This document shows positions 11,954 through 21,561 of a DNA stretch of 64,000 bases, piece after piece. A program made the translations under genes and the position numbers. Source of the DNA: Cycas panzhihuaensis (lineage: Eukaryota > Cycadophyta); NCBI GenBank assembly GCA_023213395.1, contig CM041465.1, positions 169,515,741 to 169,579,740 of the forward strand. The letters are read 5' to 3'. The number at the start of each line of letters is the position of its first letter. Position 1 is the first letter of the stretch. Below the pieces are notes generated by a model, which saw only the letters and a program-made list of their open reading frames with translations, made no database searches and was not told where the DNA came from.

Positions 11954-12430
11954 TGATGGAAAATATATTTGCAAGAACTATGCTCTGATATCAAATGATG
12001 GAAAAAATATGGAGCCAAAGTGCTCTGATACCAAATGAAGGAAAATATGCTTGCAAACTAACAGGTTAGAACATATATCAAATAAGCAGAAACTAGTATT
12101 GCATTAGTACAGCAGTGTATCACCAATTACAATAGCATAACACATGAGAGCCTTGATGTTCAATCCATTGTAGTAGAATGAGTATTCCAAATCTTCCTTA
12201 AAAGTAGGTGGTGTCTAAAGACACCAGGGTTGTACACCCCTTAACATTTATAGTTTGGGGGAGGAGGGAAACTCCTCAACCCCTGAATTCAAATTAATAA
12301 TAAAATAATACTAACTTAACTCAAATGAAACTAACTCAACTTACCTTAACTTACCTTGACATGTTGAGCATCACATGTCTAAATTGAGGTGCACAATCAC
12401 GGTAGGTAAGAGGGAGTTGAGTGATGAACA
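11954..12430 (-). repeat. 3' LTR of element 2
   Basis: The 477-bp copy lacks 11 bp near its outer start relative to the 5' LTR. The 5' copy reads TGTTGGGTGTAATGTCATC on the minus strand, while this one reads TGTTCATC directly after the purine tract. Otherwise differences are few. Like its partner it contains two primer-binding-site-like motifs inside it (11981-11995 and 12021-12035). Confidence 0.9.
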
Positions 12431-13133
12431 TTCTCCCCCTTAATGTCAGCACGAACACTTGTATCTTTTCCTTGAACTTGTGGAACTGGTACTTGAAAGA
12501 AACTTTGAAATTCCAATCTTGATCTTTGTCAATGCTTCTCACCCTTATAGTCACATATATCTCTTTATTATAGAATGATGTAGGAAGACTATAGGTAGAT
12601 GAAACTTGATGCAAAAGTAGATGAATAACTGTAATTTGGACTTGAACTTTTGTACTCTTTATGCTTTGAATAGTTGTCATATCACCAGGTTCATTCTTCG
12701 TTATGTCATAAGATTCGTCTTCATGATGCTCCCCCTCAAATGGAGGATCAAACCCTTGTGCAACAAGGTGGTCCTGCATTTGATCTGAATCTTCATTGGT
12801 GTTGCCGTCATGATCTACCTGTTCTGTCACCTTTCTCACATGCTCATCAAAAGTTTCATCAAATACAGTAGGGATATCTCCCCCATAAATGGAAATCAAT
12901 AAATCCCAAACAGACTTAGATGTTGTAAATTCAGAAACCAATGAAAAGACATCATCAGTCATAGTGCAAAATAATAAACCTAACACTTCATTATCTTTTA
13001 TAAAATTTTCTTTAAGGCTAAGGTCACATTCATGTTGTAAATACTTCAAAAGATCATGTTCAATAAAGTAAGTGTGCATAGTATCATGCCATAGTGAATA
13101 GTTATGGCCATCGAAAATGGGAAATTGTGCCAT
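12351..13133 (-). pseudogene. Truncated copia gag (element 2)
   Basis: A 260-codon frame starts at 13133. Residues 1-85 resemble the start of copia capsid proteins (PIFDGHNYSLWHDTM, then LGLLFCTMTDDVFSLV and TTSKSVWDLL, the DUF4219/UBN2 pattern). After YGGD the similarity stops and an acidic, His-rich stretch follows (GEHHEDESYD). The frame then runs through the purine tract into the 3' LTR. The zinc knuckle is absent. The sequence looks like a gag that lost its C-terminal half and all of pol by deletion. The open frame is genuine, but whether a protein is made is unknown. Confidence 0.7.
12431..12441 (-). other. Polypurine tract of element 2
   Basis: Minus-strand AAGGGGGAGAA abuts the LTR. 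It lies inside the gag-derived open frame. Confidence 0.8.
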
Positions 13134-14214
13134 TTTGAAAGTAATTTAATCAATAAGAAAATGATGATAAGATCAAGTAGAAATCTTGAGTAAATAATGA
13201 GATATAAACTAGAATTTTCTTTAAAATTTTGAACGAAGACAAGCTTGTTAGGATGAATATATATACTCAACTTTAACAGATTGAAAACGATATTGAATGA
13301 GGTCAGAATAGCTTAAAATTTTATCAATATGTAGATTGCTGAAATGTGAATCCAATAAGATAGACGGTTTTGAAAAATGATACCAATAAGTCACGTTTTG
13401 AATGAGGCAAATGAAAGGACCTCCTTATGGAGCTTAATAGGAGCAGGGTAGGCAAAAAATTGTATAAAAGTACTAATTAATCTCAGGAAAATTTGAACAA
13501 ATGATCAAATATTATATATAAAGTAATCAATATTACGCCAATTGAAAATTTTGAAAAATATATTGAATAGGTGTAAAAACAAATGATTAAGGCCAATAAA
13601 AAGACTCAACTTTAGCTGATTTGAAATATAAGCAAAATATGTCAAAATATATGAAAAAATATATCACAGTGAAGAGAAATGAGTCACTTCCCAACGGTGA
13701 CGGAAATGAAATCTGATAAAATTGCAAAAGTTATAGTGAAAAAGTGACAAGTATCTTTATGGAGAAAGGTCAAGCAGGGAAAAACAACTAATTTCCTTAT
13801 TTTAACGATTAAAATTTTAGTAAAAATGAAATCAAAAAATTAAAATAAAAGATGGGTATTAGAGTCTATATGACGTAGATCACTATAGGAAAAATTCGGA
13901 TACAAAACAGTTTACCAACAATAAATAGCAGTCAGTTCTAAAACCGATTTTATCAAAAATGTAAAAATTGCTGAAATTTCGAAAGTCCAATGTTAAAAGG
14001 GGTGAAACGAGGTCAAATGGGCACCAAATCGGTCTTATGACCAGTCGAAATTGATCTACGGAAAATTTCTGATCTGATGGCACAGTTTTTGTCTGAAACC
14101 GATGAGCCAAATAGAAGTTATGGCAAAAAAAACGCCAATAACTCTATGAAAAAATAAAATTTTTAAAAAATAAAGTTTAAAAAATGAAAAAAACTTCTTT
14201 AAAAAGCGGTCTGA
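13134..14214. other. Leader of element 2, AT-rich part
   Basis: This untranslated region lies between the leader repeats and the truncated gag. It has no gene. It shows loose internal similarity of the kind seen in long retroelement leaders (repeated ATAAGTCA/GAAAATTTTG-like words). The ORFs that cross it are short and have no family resemblance. Confidence 0.5.
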
Positions 14215-14300
14215 AGCTGAACTGGGCTGGGATTGAACCCAAGACCAACAGAAATGTAAACCTCCGATGCCAGGAGGGTGAACTCGCTCGTCGAGTTAAA
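14215..14300 (-). ncRNA. tRNA-like fragment in the leader of element 2
   Basis: On the minus strand a box-B-like TGGGTTCAATCCCAGC can form a T arm. Upstream of it CCTCC/GGAGG closes a seven-base anticodon-type loop, and ACTC/GAGT forms a D-arm-like stem. Acceptor-stem pairing is not evident, the spacing between D and anticodon arms is wrong, and loop position 33 is not T, so it is not a working tRNA. It could be a tRNA-derived SINE remnant. Confidence 0.3.
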
Positions 14301-15660
14301 AACAGAACGTAAACCCTTTAAAACCGAATTTTAAACATATAATAAATATGAACTGAATATATTACAAAGTGTAACACTAAATATATAAACAAGAATATAT
14401 GAGCAAACAACAAAAGCGATTTAAACGCAAAAGCGTAGATGCACGGAAATGCGATTTAAAATGTAATGAACGCTCAGAAATAACGCCTTGCATAAAGGCG
14501 AAACATGAAACAATAAATGCAAAGATGCGCAACATGACAATGAAGAAACAGTAATAATCCTCCAAACGGAGACGGACGGAAATGCAGCCGCCGAATGCAC
14601 GGACTCTGTGTATTAAAAGCAGCCTATTGAAGACGGAGACGGAACAAGCAATCGAGCCGATTGCAAAGCAATAAATGCAGCGAACGAAAATGCAACGGAA
14701 TGCACGGACTCAGTATAAACCAATAAACGCAGCGATAGACGCAGCGATTACAGCGCAATAAATAAGGGCGATATATCCCAACGGGGACGCAAATGCAGGG
14801 CGATACTCAGCGTCAGTGACGGACCGCAATGGTCATTAATACATGAAGGCTGAAAGCGCAAAGAATAAAATGTAAATGCAAGGCAAAGAAATACAAATGG
14901 ACAAACAGAATCACCGATTGGAGTATAGACGCAACGCAAACAAAGAATAAATTAAATGCAAATGCAAGGCAATAAATACAAACGGACTCATGGATTGGAA
15001 TATAACGCATGCACAATAAATGCAAGGACGGAGACGAAGATCAAATCAGACGCAGAATGGGCCGATTGGAACAAATACAAGAAATGTCAATGAGGGCCGA
15101 TCACGGACAAAATGCAAGGATGCCAAACACAAAGCCAATGCGTTAATGGCGGATGCCAAATACGGAGCAACTAATCGCGAGGTAATCCGGCCGCTTGGAA
15201 TCGAACGAATAATCACAGCTCGACGACAGAGATCAAACAATAAATGCGAATCAAAAATCAAATAGAGACGCAGAACTGACGGAACCGATCTGAATAAGAG
15301 ATTCAATGGAGAACAGTAAGCGATTCAAGCGATTCAAACGGGCGCCGATTGGAATGGCATCAATATCGAGGACGTTAACGACAGAGATCAAATGGAGACG
15401 CCGGCACCAATATCGAGGACGTCAACGACGGAAATCAAACGGAGACGCCGATTGGAATCCAAACGGTGATCTCAACGCAGCGCGCCAAAGCAATAAATAC
15501 AGAAATACAGAGGACACAGAGACAAGAAACGGATCTCTGACGGGCGCAATAGGCGTTTACAAACGCAGAGCTGACAGAGGCTTAGCACGGAGAGTGCAGG
15601 GCAGAACAACGAGAGCCTGAATGCCAGGATTAAACAATGGCAGCGAGTATGCAATAAATA
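14301..15660. repeat. CpG-rich cryptic repeat block in the leader of element 2
   Basis: This block is GC- and CpG-richer than its surroundings and is built from recurring short words. Plus-strand CAATAAA followed by TGC, TAC or a variant appears about nine times between 14511 and 15660. GGAGACG-type words are also frequent. A 47-bp direct tandem duplication occurs at 15361-15455. Both strands have frames of 80-100 codons simply because the words lack stops. I do not regard them as genes. Confidence 0.75.
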
Positions 15661-16516
15661 GAAAGAGGGCTAATATGCAGATATATTTTGATTGCAGGAG
15701 AAAACTGAGGGATGTTAACGCAGAGGATCACAAACTACAGATCTATCGAGCTAAAGCATGTATCAAACAAATTCTTTTATTTATATGTTTAAAAAAATAT
15801 AAAAACGGAAACGAAGAACCTGGTTTCCGTATGGAGAGCAAACTTCCGAGCGGGAGATCTTTCTCCACAGTGAATGGAATCCAGATCCGTCTTCTCCAGC
15901 AGATCGGTGAGCTCGTCAGAATCTCAACGAGCAGTCATATAGCTATGTTCCGTCGGACGTTTGAGCAACCAAAACGTATTTGTAGTTGAATATGCCCAAA
16001 AACCTGTAGATCTGTAACAATCTTGAAAAATATAGTCTGAAATATTATGAAAATATGTAGATCTGAGCTAAATATAACATAAAATGCTGAAAAACTGATA
16101 CAATAAGTAGATTTATAATAGAAGTTAGCAGATCTGAAGTAACAAGTTCTAGATCTCTGAAAAAAACTTGATAACTTTTATATGGAACTGATGCTCTTTT
16201 GTAAATCTGCAAAAAAATATCAAATAAGTAGAAAAAAAACTTGTAAACTGTCAAAATATATGATAAATCTGTAGATCTGAAGAGAAAATAACTCAAATAT
16301 AAGAATAAACTTGAAAGTATATAGTTTGCTGTTGAAAATCCTTTGTAGATCTGCACAAATCTGAAAATGGATCTCAGTAATATTTGTTGAACCAGAAATA
16401 TAGCTCAAAAATAATCAAAATCTGCTGAAAATAATATATACAACTTGCTAAAAATTTCAGAAAACCAATCTAGTTAATATACTCTTCTTCAAAGCTTCAG
16501 CAGGACAGCAATCGCC
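15661..16516. repeat. TAGATCTG-rich part of the leader of element 2
   Basis: From about 16000 to 16360 variants of TAGATCTG recur at least seven times at irregular spacing (for example near 16007, 16062, 16126, 16148, 16272 and 16345). This is a different word family from the neighbouring CpG-rich block. The leader therefore consists of at least two independently expanded repeats. No gene is visible. Confidence 0.65.
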
Positions 16517-16531
16517 TGCTCTGATACCAAA
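16517..16531 (-). other. Primer binding site of element 2
   Basis: Minus-strand TTTGGTATCAGAGCA begins right after the LTR end TTTTCCATCA. It matches the initiator-Met tRNA complement over TGGTATCAGAGC. Confidence 0.9.
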
Positions 16532-17019
16532 TGATGGAAAATATATTTGCAAGAACTATGCTCTGATATCAAATGATGGAAAAAATATGGAGCCAAAGTG
16601 CTCTGATACCAAATGAAGGAAAATATGCTTGCAAACTAACAGGTTAGAACATATATCAAATAAGCAGAAACTAGTATTGCATTAGTACAGCAGTGTATCA
16701 CCAATTACAATAGCATAACACATGAGAGCCTTGATGTTCAATCCATTGTAGTAGAATGAGTATTCCAAATCTTCCTCAAAAGTAGGTGGTGTCTAAAGAC
16801 ACCGTGGTTGTACACCCCTTAACATTTATAGTTTGGGGGAGGAGGGAAACTCCTCAACCCCTGAATTCAAATTAATAATAAAATAATACTAACTTAACTC
16901 AAATGAAACTAACTCAACTTACCTTAACTTACCTTGACATGTTGAGCATCACATGTCTAAATTGAGGTGCACAATCCTGGTAGGTAAGAGGGAGTTGAGT
17001 GATGACATTACACCCAACA
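16532..17019 (-). repeat. 5' LTR of element 2, with two internal primer-site copies
   Basis: The 488-bp LTR ends three times over. Reading the minus strand, a module of LTR end (TTTTCC[AT]TCA) plus TT[TG]GATATCAGAGC or TTTGGTATCAGAGC occurs at about 16600-16615 and 16560-16575. The true end and true primer site follow at 16532/16531. The internal copies are also present in the 3' LTR. Confidence 0.9.
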
Positions 17020-17024
17020 AGAAT

Positions 17025-17580
17025 GTTAAAAGAAAAAGGGGGGGGGGCTAATGTTTTATCATTAAAGTATTGTAGAGGAGAAGGGTTAATTTTAACATTA
17101 AAAAAAATAGTTAAGAATAAAATGTAAGGGAGGTTATTTGATTTAATAAAAATGTAATTAAGGGGGGATTTGATTTGATTAAATAACAAAGTGATAAAAG
17201 AGGGAGGTGTTATTGGGGGGGGTATTTAAATTTATTTTAATAAAGATATTATAAAGGGGGAAGGAGTTTGTTTTAATAAAAATGTGTTGAAGGGGGAGGA
17301 GGGGCGTTTGATTTATATTAAAGTATAAAAACAAAGGGGGGGTTGTGTTTCATTAAATCAAAAAATATTACAATTGGGGGGGGGGGGGGCTTTAATTTAA
17401 TTTAATTAAAGTATTGTAAAAAGAGAGGTATGTAATAGGGGGGGGAGGGGTTTATTTAATATAAATTAAGGTTAAAAAAAAAAAAAAAAACTAAACCTAA
17501 AATGGACCTGACGGATTTATTTTAATTTATAACACAAAATTAAAATTTAATTGGAATTGGGGTTCAGGGGGGGGTAAAGG
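17025..17580. repeat. G-run array in the leader of element 1
   Basis: The plus strand carries more than ten runs of five or more G, including a run of 14 (17376-17389), separated by A/T-rich spacers of about 30-60 bp resembling TTTGATTTAATAAAAATGT. It looks like an expanded, degenerate tandem repeat and could form G-quadruplexes on the plus strand, which is the C-rich sense of the element's RNA. No gene. Confidence 0.75.
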
Positions 17581-17605
17581 GTAGAAACCCTACCTGTTTA
17601 TCGTA

Positions 17606-17767
17606 ATGGCGATGGCAGCGGCTACTGGTTCCCTCTATCTCTCCTTTGTTTGTTCGTTAAGTGTGGCCTTGTTAGACCAAGAAGCCATCACAGATATTGT
17701 TGAGTCCTCTCCCTATGGAATAAAACCCCTCATCAATTTGTGGGAGGAATCAGAGCAACACCTCTAA
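17606..17767 (+). CDS. Small open frame of 53 codons, probable captured host exon
   Basis: An ATG with a purine three bases upstream (GTAATGG) opens a frame beginning MAMAAATGSLYLSF and ending LWEESEQHL. An Ala-rich start followed by a hydrophobic stretch resembles the first exon of a plant gene, and the GC content is higher than around it. It lies in the leader of element 1, antisense to it, upstream of the captured MA3 fragment. I do not recognise the family. It may be the 5' exon of the same donor gene or of a different one. Expression is doubtful. Confidence 0.35.
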   Translation: MAMAAATGSLYLSFVCSLSVALLDQEAITDIVESSPYGIKPLINLWEESEQHL

Positions 17768-18187
17768 GGATTTCATCTCTTATTTGCTTATGATCCTCCC
17801 TGTGCTTAAATTTGATCCTCCCTCTGCTTGAATTCGAAGGGGTAAATCGAATAAATATCCTTCTGTTACGATCATAAATCTCTATTGAGACTGAGAAATG
17901 TAGAGCAACAAAAGTGTATATGGTAGCCCGGTTATGGCAGAAAGTAGAGTCCACGAAGAGGATCTAGTATGTGCACTGATCGTTTAACACCGTCTGGTGC
18001 TAACGTTGATTTCTCCCTTCTGAATAGGGAAAAAGATACTATTGAGCCATCATCTTGTGTGGATGAAATCCCTTATACTGTGTGGCCCAGACTTTAGGTT
18101 CACTCTGACCTTGACAACTTAAGGTTAGTACTTTGTTTAAAAGCCTCTTTTTGTTTTTTGTGCAGCTTTGTCCTCAGGTTTATATTT
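17768..18187. other. Captured-sequence spacer with a splice-like junction
   Basis: This lies between the small frame and the MA3 fragment. It has a short duplication (GATCCTCCCTGTGCTT and GATCCTCCCTCTGCTT near 17792-17835). On the plus strand a donor-like AAG|GTTAGT at 18123/18124 is followed 42 bp later by TTTTTTGTGCAG ending at 18165. This is short for a plant intron, but the acceptor is good. This supports capture of genomic rather than spliced sequence. Confidence 0.4.
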
Positions 18188-18680
18188 CAGGAGCATTCGT
18201 GGGGTCTCCAATCATTCTAAACATGGACCTCAGAACGGTTCTTCAGCTGCCCATCCTCAACACAGAATCAACGCAACTGATGCTCTGAATCATCCTTATT
18301 TGGTGAGAGAACGTGACCAAGTGCCTCCTTAGATCCTTCCACGTTAGCAGATTGATGAAGGTCCCATACCTGCTACAATTCCCGAAGCAAGGCGAATGTT
18401 CCGTGAAGAGATGCAATTGGTAGGTGCTACTGTATCTTAGTCTTTAGAGGAATACAAGGTGAAAGTTGGTTCAATAATAGAGGAATATTTTGCTACAGAT
18501 GATGTGGGCTCAACTGCTGCTGATCTTTCTGATCTTGGCTGCCCAAGCTATTATCATTATTTTGTCAAGAAACTCATCTCTATGGCCATGGATAGGCATG
18601 ACTGAGAAAAAGAAATGGCTGCAGTGCTTTTGTCTACTTTGTATGCAGATGTAATTGAACCAGAGTAGATTGAGGTGATT
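18188..18680 (+). pseudogene. Captured MA3-domain gene fragment (MRF/PDCD4-like), antisense in element 1
   Basis: The plus strand keeps one frame for about 164 codons. From 18414 onward it matches the start of the first MA3 domain of plant MRF proteins (MA3-domain translation regulatory factors, related to PDCD4): QLVGATVS, GSIIEEYFATDD, FVKKLISMAMDRHD and AAVLLSTLYADVI. MA3 domains bind eIF4A and tune translation. The part before 18414 (RINATDALNHPYLVRERD) is not recognised. Stops fall at positions usually occupied by sense codons, five in all, so it is a pseudogene. It runs opposite to the retroelement and ends just before the primer binding site at 18717. Full MRF proteins have four MA3 domains and about 700 residues, so this is a small piece. 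Confidence 0.82.
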
Positions 18681-18716
18681 TTTACTTTGGCAGCATGAAG
18701 GTTATATGAGCTCTGA

Positions 18717-18729
18717 GGCTCTGATACCA
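18717..18729 (-). other. Primer binding site of element 1
   Basis: Minus-strand TGGTATCAGAGCC immediately follows the 5' LTR. It is an undecayed match to the initiator-Met tRNA complement. Confidence 0.92.
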
Positions 18730-19169
18730 TGATAGAATAAGCACATGTACACAGTCATCACATCACAGGAACATAAGAGAAATAAAAGAAAGAGACAATA
18801 CACATGTACACAGGGTTGACAGGTAGAAAACCCCTTATAGGGAAGAAAAACCACATCCTAAGCTAGATTATATTAATAAATAACTGAAATCAATATACAC
18901 AATAACCAACCCCTTAAAATAGCCTTTGGTCAGGCATTTGGACAGACCTCCTAGATTCTTGGAATCTACTCTATGAATCTAAGAGATTAATAAATAGGAC
19001 GGAGGTTCATTGGAATGCGGTTTCACATTTCAATGACCATCCACAAATTAATTAATATTAAAAAAAGTTTATAACATTACAATCACTTAAATAATTTTTA
19101 AGACATGTGACTAAATAATAATATTAAGGAACATAATAAAACATAAAGTTTACATTATACAATCTAACA
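18730..19169 (-). repeat. 5' LTR of element 1
   Basis: This is the 440-bp partner of 6363-6803. It is followed on the right by target duplication ACTAC (19170-19174). Confidence 0.92.
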
Positions 19170-19174
19170 ACTAC

Positions 19175-19330
19175 AAACTTGATATGATCAATTGGTTGAT
19201 CGCCTAGTTGAGTGGTTGTTGAGGAGCCATTCTTAGACCTACATGGCCACACCACAAAGGAGAGATATAAACAAGGGTAGGCAGGTAGGGCCCTCCTAAC
19301 ATCTTAGGGTTACTCCACCTATTTAAAGTG
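19175..19330 (+). pseudogene. C-terminal continuation of the decayed PMD frame
   Basis: Sequence resumes the alignment to 29041-30971 (minus) that broke off at 6362. Across the junction the reading RERD.LQT.YDQLVDRLV corresponds to RGERDCIQARYDQLVAQMV in the younger copy. This shows that element 1 inserted into this frame. Confidence 0.65.
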
Positions 19331-20916
19331 TTGAGACTCTATAGTATTGAGTGACTGTGAGAGGGGACTATATACCATGATTATTTGTACTTATAAATGT
19401 ATCATTAGTTTTGAGAGAGGTAAGCTAGACCTACAAGAGTGAATGGATGTGTATTATATGGTCTATTGGGTGTTTTTACACACCTACAAAGGATCTATCT
19501 CCCTTGACACTTATGTATATAAATATTATGTTGATGATATTGACTCTAGACTAATCACAATACTTTCCTTCATAAATCACATAGTTTATAAGCTTTATTT
19601 AAAAATCCCCATTCACTTCAAACTCTTGCAATCCCACTACTACAATCTTTATCTAAGATGTGTGCACTCTAATGTACCTCAAATATCTAATGGAAGGTTT
19701 CTAATTAGTCCAACACATAATGGAGAATATGCCATAAATAATTTTAATAGATACCTTTTAAATAATTATTACAATAGCTTCACCTCTCATCTATATCATG
19801 CTATCTATAGCTCAATATAATTGGGGTACATAGGACAACTAACTCCTATTCCATACTATGATGAATGTAAAACTAATTTTAAGGCTTCTCATTATAGACC
19901 TTTCCATTTACATTTCAATTTTATCAAACAACCTATGGTTCAACATCAAACTTATTTAGATATACACACATTGAACTAGCATCAAATAGGTCATAAACCC
20001 TCATGCTAATATCAATCCAACCATATAAAGTATAATGGCCTATCAATATTGATAACCACTTATCCAAGCAGGCCATTAATTAGAAAATTATAAACTTCAT
20101 CTCACACATATTTGATACAAGAGTACCTTGATATAATCCATGAATAAAACACATCATCACTTTATAATGAATAAACCATAATGATATAATATATATGTAA
20201 TGATTTATGCCATAATAATAAAGTTCGCATATCCTACAACATAGGTATGGCCTTCTCTTACTTTGCTATCAATTAATAAATATCAATTGATATTAATAGC
20301 TAACACCCATTAAACATACCCTTTAATCATGCCCTTTCTTGCCTATTCTTACCTTCTTATCAACTAGTGAAATTTATAGCTTTGATAAAATATGATCGAA
20401 AACTCTTATATAAACATATACAAGAGCTTACCATCTCCTAATATCACTCACTTTGCCCAAAAAATAGTTACTAATAGAGTGATAATACTTGCTTCACCAT
20501 TAAATATTCACCATATACATGTCATATACACCATCATACTCAAGATACAACTGAATAAATACATGTTTATTAACACATAAAAAGGTGATTTCATATGTTA
20601 GAGGCCTAAATATAAAATAAGTATATCTTTCCTACAAAATATAAATTAGAAAGCTCTTAGATCTACATGTGATCATTTACACCTTTGTTAAAATTCTCTC
20701 AGTTGTTAGATAAGATAATCCTTAATGGGTAAGCCATCATGACCTAATAACTAATGATTGAACAATCTAGATAATATATACATAATTATACACCTCATAT
20801 CACTTTGATACCATATTAGAGAATATAAAATATGTAAATAGAATTACAAGATTCATTTATGAATATATTAGACTTGAGAGAATATGCACACATGACACTA
20901 GATTTGACATGGTAAT
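19331..20916. other. Decayed AT-rich stretch between the two large insertions
   Basis: By position this should be the interior of the old Tat element between its PMD frame and gag, but I could not recognise pol motifs. Minus-strand TGGTATCAAAGTGA at 20800-20813 resembles a copia primer site, and the sequence to its right could be an LTR end. If so, another old copia fragment lies here. The plus-strand ORF of 125 codons in this area has no family resemblance. Confidence 0.35.
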
Positions 20917-20956
20917 TGTTTCCCGACTACAGGGAATGGATACGGAATCACCGACT

Positions 20957-20965
20957 CAGGTAAGT
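20957..20965 (+). promoter_or_regulatory. Consensus 5' splice-donor motif near the LTR start
   Basis: CAG|GTAAGT, a perfect plant donor, lies 43 bp inside the LTR and is conserved in the 3' copy (donor at 32989). Further CAG|GTA junctions with pyrimidine-rich upstream tracts occur at 21903 and 22663. Use in splicing is inference only. Confidence 0.4.
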
Positions 20966-21554
20966 GCAGGTATGTTTCTCGCATTGTCATCTCTTTCTTT
21001 TGATGAGTATTTGCTTGCATGTCTGCATGTGTGTGGCTTTGTCGGTGACTTGGTCGTCGTCCACACTTATTTTAGCCTATGACGATTATAGCAGGGGCAC
21101 ACTCCCAGCGAGTGTGGCACCCTGGTGGCCACTTCACTTCCCGCATCTGCCCTCCTCGCTCCAAGATCCACTCGGTTTGTGCCACCTCCGCCCGTGTGAT
21201 GACCCGTCATCGTTTTGTCAACTTGCCACCCTGGTTGAGCCCTATTTTTGCTCCTTTGGACCCGTTTGTTGGCTTGTTTGCCCCCGGGTAGGTGTTTCAG
21301 CCCTCCATTAGCCCTTTTTGTCCTCTTTGACCACAGCTAGTGGTGGGCCTATTTTTGCCTCCGGGTTCGTCTGCATTTACGTGAATGCTGGGAATATTCA
21401 GCGCTGGCGGAATTTCTTGATGGTATGACTGTCATAACTTATTTTTTAAAATCTGCCATGGCAATTTCGCATTTATTGTGAAACTGCCACATGGCTCGTG
21501 ACTTAATTCTCTCCCAGCCGCGCCCTAATCGCTCGCTTTAGGGTTTGGTTTGAG

Positions 21555-21561
21555 TATTTAA
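21555..21561 (+). promoter_or_regulatory. TATA-like element in the 5' LTR
   Basis: TATTTAA in the context GTTTGAGTATTTAAGCC is conserved in both LTRs and followed by a pyrimidine-rich stretch. It is the best candidate core promoter for the element's genomic RNA and would place U3 at about 640 bp. Confidence 0.55.

Larger units (their letters stand above)
11954..17019 (-). mobile_element. Non-autonomous LTR retrotransposon nested in element 1 (element 2)
   Basis: LTRs at 11954-12430 and 16532-17019 with a perfect target duplication AGAAT (11949-11953 and 17020-17024) define a 5.07-kb insertion. A Met-tRNA primer binding site adjoins the right LTR and a purine tract AAGGGGGAGAA the left, so it reads right to left. 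The interior holds a 3.4-kb repetitive leader and only a truncated gag. No protease, integrase, RT or RNase H is present. It must have depended on a copia partner. The LTRs are nearly identical, so the insertion is among the younger events here. Confidence 0.92.
6363..19169 (-). mobile_element. Ty1-copia retrotransposon with captured host sequence (element 1), split by element 2
   Basis: LTRs at 6363-6803 and 18730-19169 bound the element. The target duplication ACTAC is perfect (6358-6362 and 19170-19174). A Met-tRNA primer binding site adjoins the right LTR and a polypurine tract adjoins the left, so it reads right to left. Order from the 5' end is: LTR, captured gene fragments, G-run leader, (inserted element 2), leader, gag, protease, integrase, RT, RNase H, LTR. 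Without element 2 it would be about 7.7 kb, long for a copia element because of the roughly 2.5-kb leader. All coding parts are broken by stops and frameshifts, so it is inactive. Confidence 0.93.

Noticed and set aside
15020-15989. Overlapping plus and minus frames of 80-122 codons in the element 2 leader
   Set aside because: The block is made of short stop-free words, so both strands are open. The translations are low-complexity Arg/Asn/Lys mixtures without any family pattern.
17733-17954. 73-codon minus-strand frame in the captured segment
   Set aside because: It is the opposite strand of the captured sequence. It has no gag or host-protein resemblance and overlaps the more gene-like plus-strand frame.
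18188-18413. Possible protein-kinase C-terminus upstream of the MA3 fragment (ALNHPYL motif)
   Set aside because: A single short motif is not enough. No other kinase motif is present, so I left the segment unnamed.
19443-19820. 125-codon plus-strand frame
   Set aside because: Tyr/Ile/Asn-rich translation typical of AT-rich DNA. No domain and no support from neighbours.
20800-20916. Primer-site-like TGGTATCAAAGTGA as the start of another complete copia element
   Set aside because: Neither a matching LTR nor pol motifs could be found on either side. It is noted within the spacer entry only.
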